A stretch of DNA of 64,000 nt, taken from contig CP053680.1 in assembly GCA_019623805.1 (NCBI GenBank), positions 868,001-932,000 on the forward strand, in the 5' to 3' direction. The notes beneath the pieces are model-generated. The model searched no databases and was not told the DNA's origin. It worked only from the letters and a program-made list of their open reading frames with translations. Positions 63,640-64,000 of the stretch are shown here, one piece after another (positions within the stretch are counted from its first letter, which is position 1; every line of letters begins with the position of its first letter). The DNA comes from Gammaproteobacteria bacterium (ex Lamellibrachia satsuma) (GTDB lineage: Bacteria > Pseudomonadota > Gammaproteobacteria > Chromatiales > Chromatiaceae). The position numbers were made by a program, and so were the translations under genes.

Positions 63640-63679
63640 CACCCATCCGAGAAGACGTATCCGAACGCCTCCCATTAAT

Positions 63680-63830
63680 ACCATGACTGCACCAGTCTGC
63701 CTCTCATGGAATCGATGTCTCCTGTCTTACTACACGCAATAAATACCATGAAAAACACCATTGATGATGCAAATTACATTGTTGTTTTGATTAATTTTAT
63801 TATTATAAATCAATGCGTTAAGAATTCCAG
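63680..63830. repeat. Left arm of the guaA attachment site
   Basis: Repeats of ACCATG, including AATACCATGAAAAACACCATT (63743-63763), lie directly left of the guaA end. The stretch aligns with 55245-55396. It is the element end joined to the true target gene. Confidence 0.78.
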
Positions 63831-64000
63831 TCACTCCCACTCAATCGTCGCCGGGGGCTTACTCGAAATATCATAAGCCACCCTCGCAATCCCCTGCACC
63901 TCGTTGATGATGCGCCGGGAAACCTCTTCCAGAAAATCGTAGGGCAGATGGGCAAACTTGGCTGTCATGAAATCCACGGTTTTCACGGCGCGCAGTGAAA
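63831..64000 (-). CDS. guaA: GMP synthase, C-terminal end (cut by window edge)
   Basis: The last 55 residues, '[52 protein letters not shown]', match the dimerisation domain and C terminus of GMP synthase (GuaA), which makes GMP from XMP. The gene runs leftward and the rest lies beyond the right edge. Its final codons are the attachment core repeated six more times in the window. Confidence 0.97.
   Translation of the reverse strand, partial: SLRAVKTVDFMTAKFAHLPYDFLEEVSRRIINEVQGIARVAYDISSKPPATIEWE

Overview
The window looks like gammaproteobacterial chromosome, probably from a chemolithoautotroph-like or marine lineage. It carries the housekeeping block mltF, pldA and tadA with a tRNA-Ser(CGA) at 13-16.4 kb, and the 3' end of guaA (GMP synthase) at the right edge. 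guaA and tadA lie close together in many gammaproteobacteria. Here they are about 47 kb apart, so most of 16.4-63.8 kb is best read as accessory DNA accumulated downstream of guaA. Host assignment is inference; no rRNA or other marker is present.

The main architectural signal is a repeated attachment-site motif. The last codons of guaA (Thr-Ile-Glu-Trp-Glu-stop, minus strand) recur as cores at 24.30, 33.18, 37.39, 39.47, 40.70 and 55.40 kb, besides the authentic gene end at 63.83 kb. Each extra core is followed about 70 bp to its right by AATACCATG repeats, and several have similar repeats on their left, as expected for integrase arm sites. The island therefore reads as a tandem array of guaA-targeted elements or remnants: (a) 24.3-33.2 kb, a HigBA pair, nested insertion sequences, a sulfatase and an outer-membrane protein; (b) 33.2-37.4 kb, a zinc-type uptake operon without its ATPase; (c) 37.4-39.5 kb, a DUF4143-type ATPase with a small convergent gene; (d) 39.5-40.7 kb, a toxin-antitoxin pair; (e) 40.7-55.4 kb, an LCIB-like carbonic anhydrase, a two-TM channel-like protein, an NtrC-type two-component system, a sigma-54 promoter driving two ion transporters, and mercury/metal genes; (f) 55.4-63.8 kb, a GST/MarR unit, an AraC-controlled SDR/hydrolase/membrane operon, and Fic. 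No integrase gene was recognised in the window.

The left part (0-16.4 kb) holds a transposase fragment, a MarR regulator with its own operator, and a giant gene encoding two alpha/beta-hydrolase domains plus a CHAT (caspase-like) protease. That gene is cut by an IS701-type element; excising the IS and one TTAA duplication restores a single frame of about 1,805 codons. A hybrid sensor kinase, a DUF302 protein, tRNA-Ser and mltF follow. Between 16.4 and 24.3 kb lie a diguanylate cyclase, a RAYT element, a VOC-CBS fusion, a secreted duplicated-domain protein, an XRE regulator and a broken G8-like gene.

Regulatory logic visible in the DNA includes a sigma-54 promoter with two upstream 18-bp repeats beside the two-component system, paired MarR operators, twin 29-bp palindromes in front of fic, and a mer promoter whose -35 overlaps the merR stop codon. 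Many genes are broken or truncated at element boundaries, so the region has been remodelled repeatedly.
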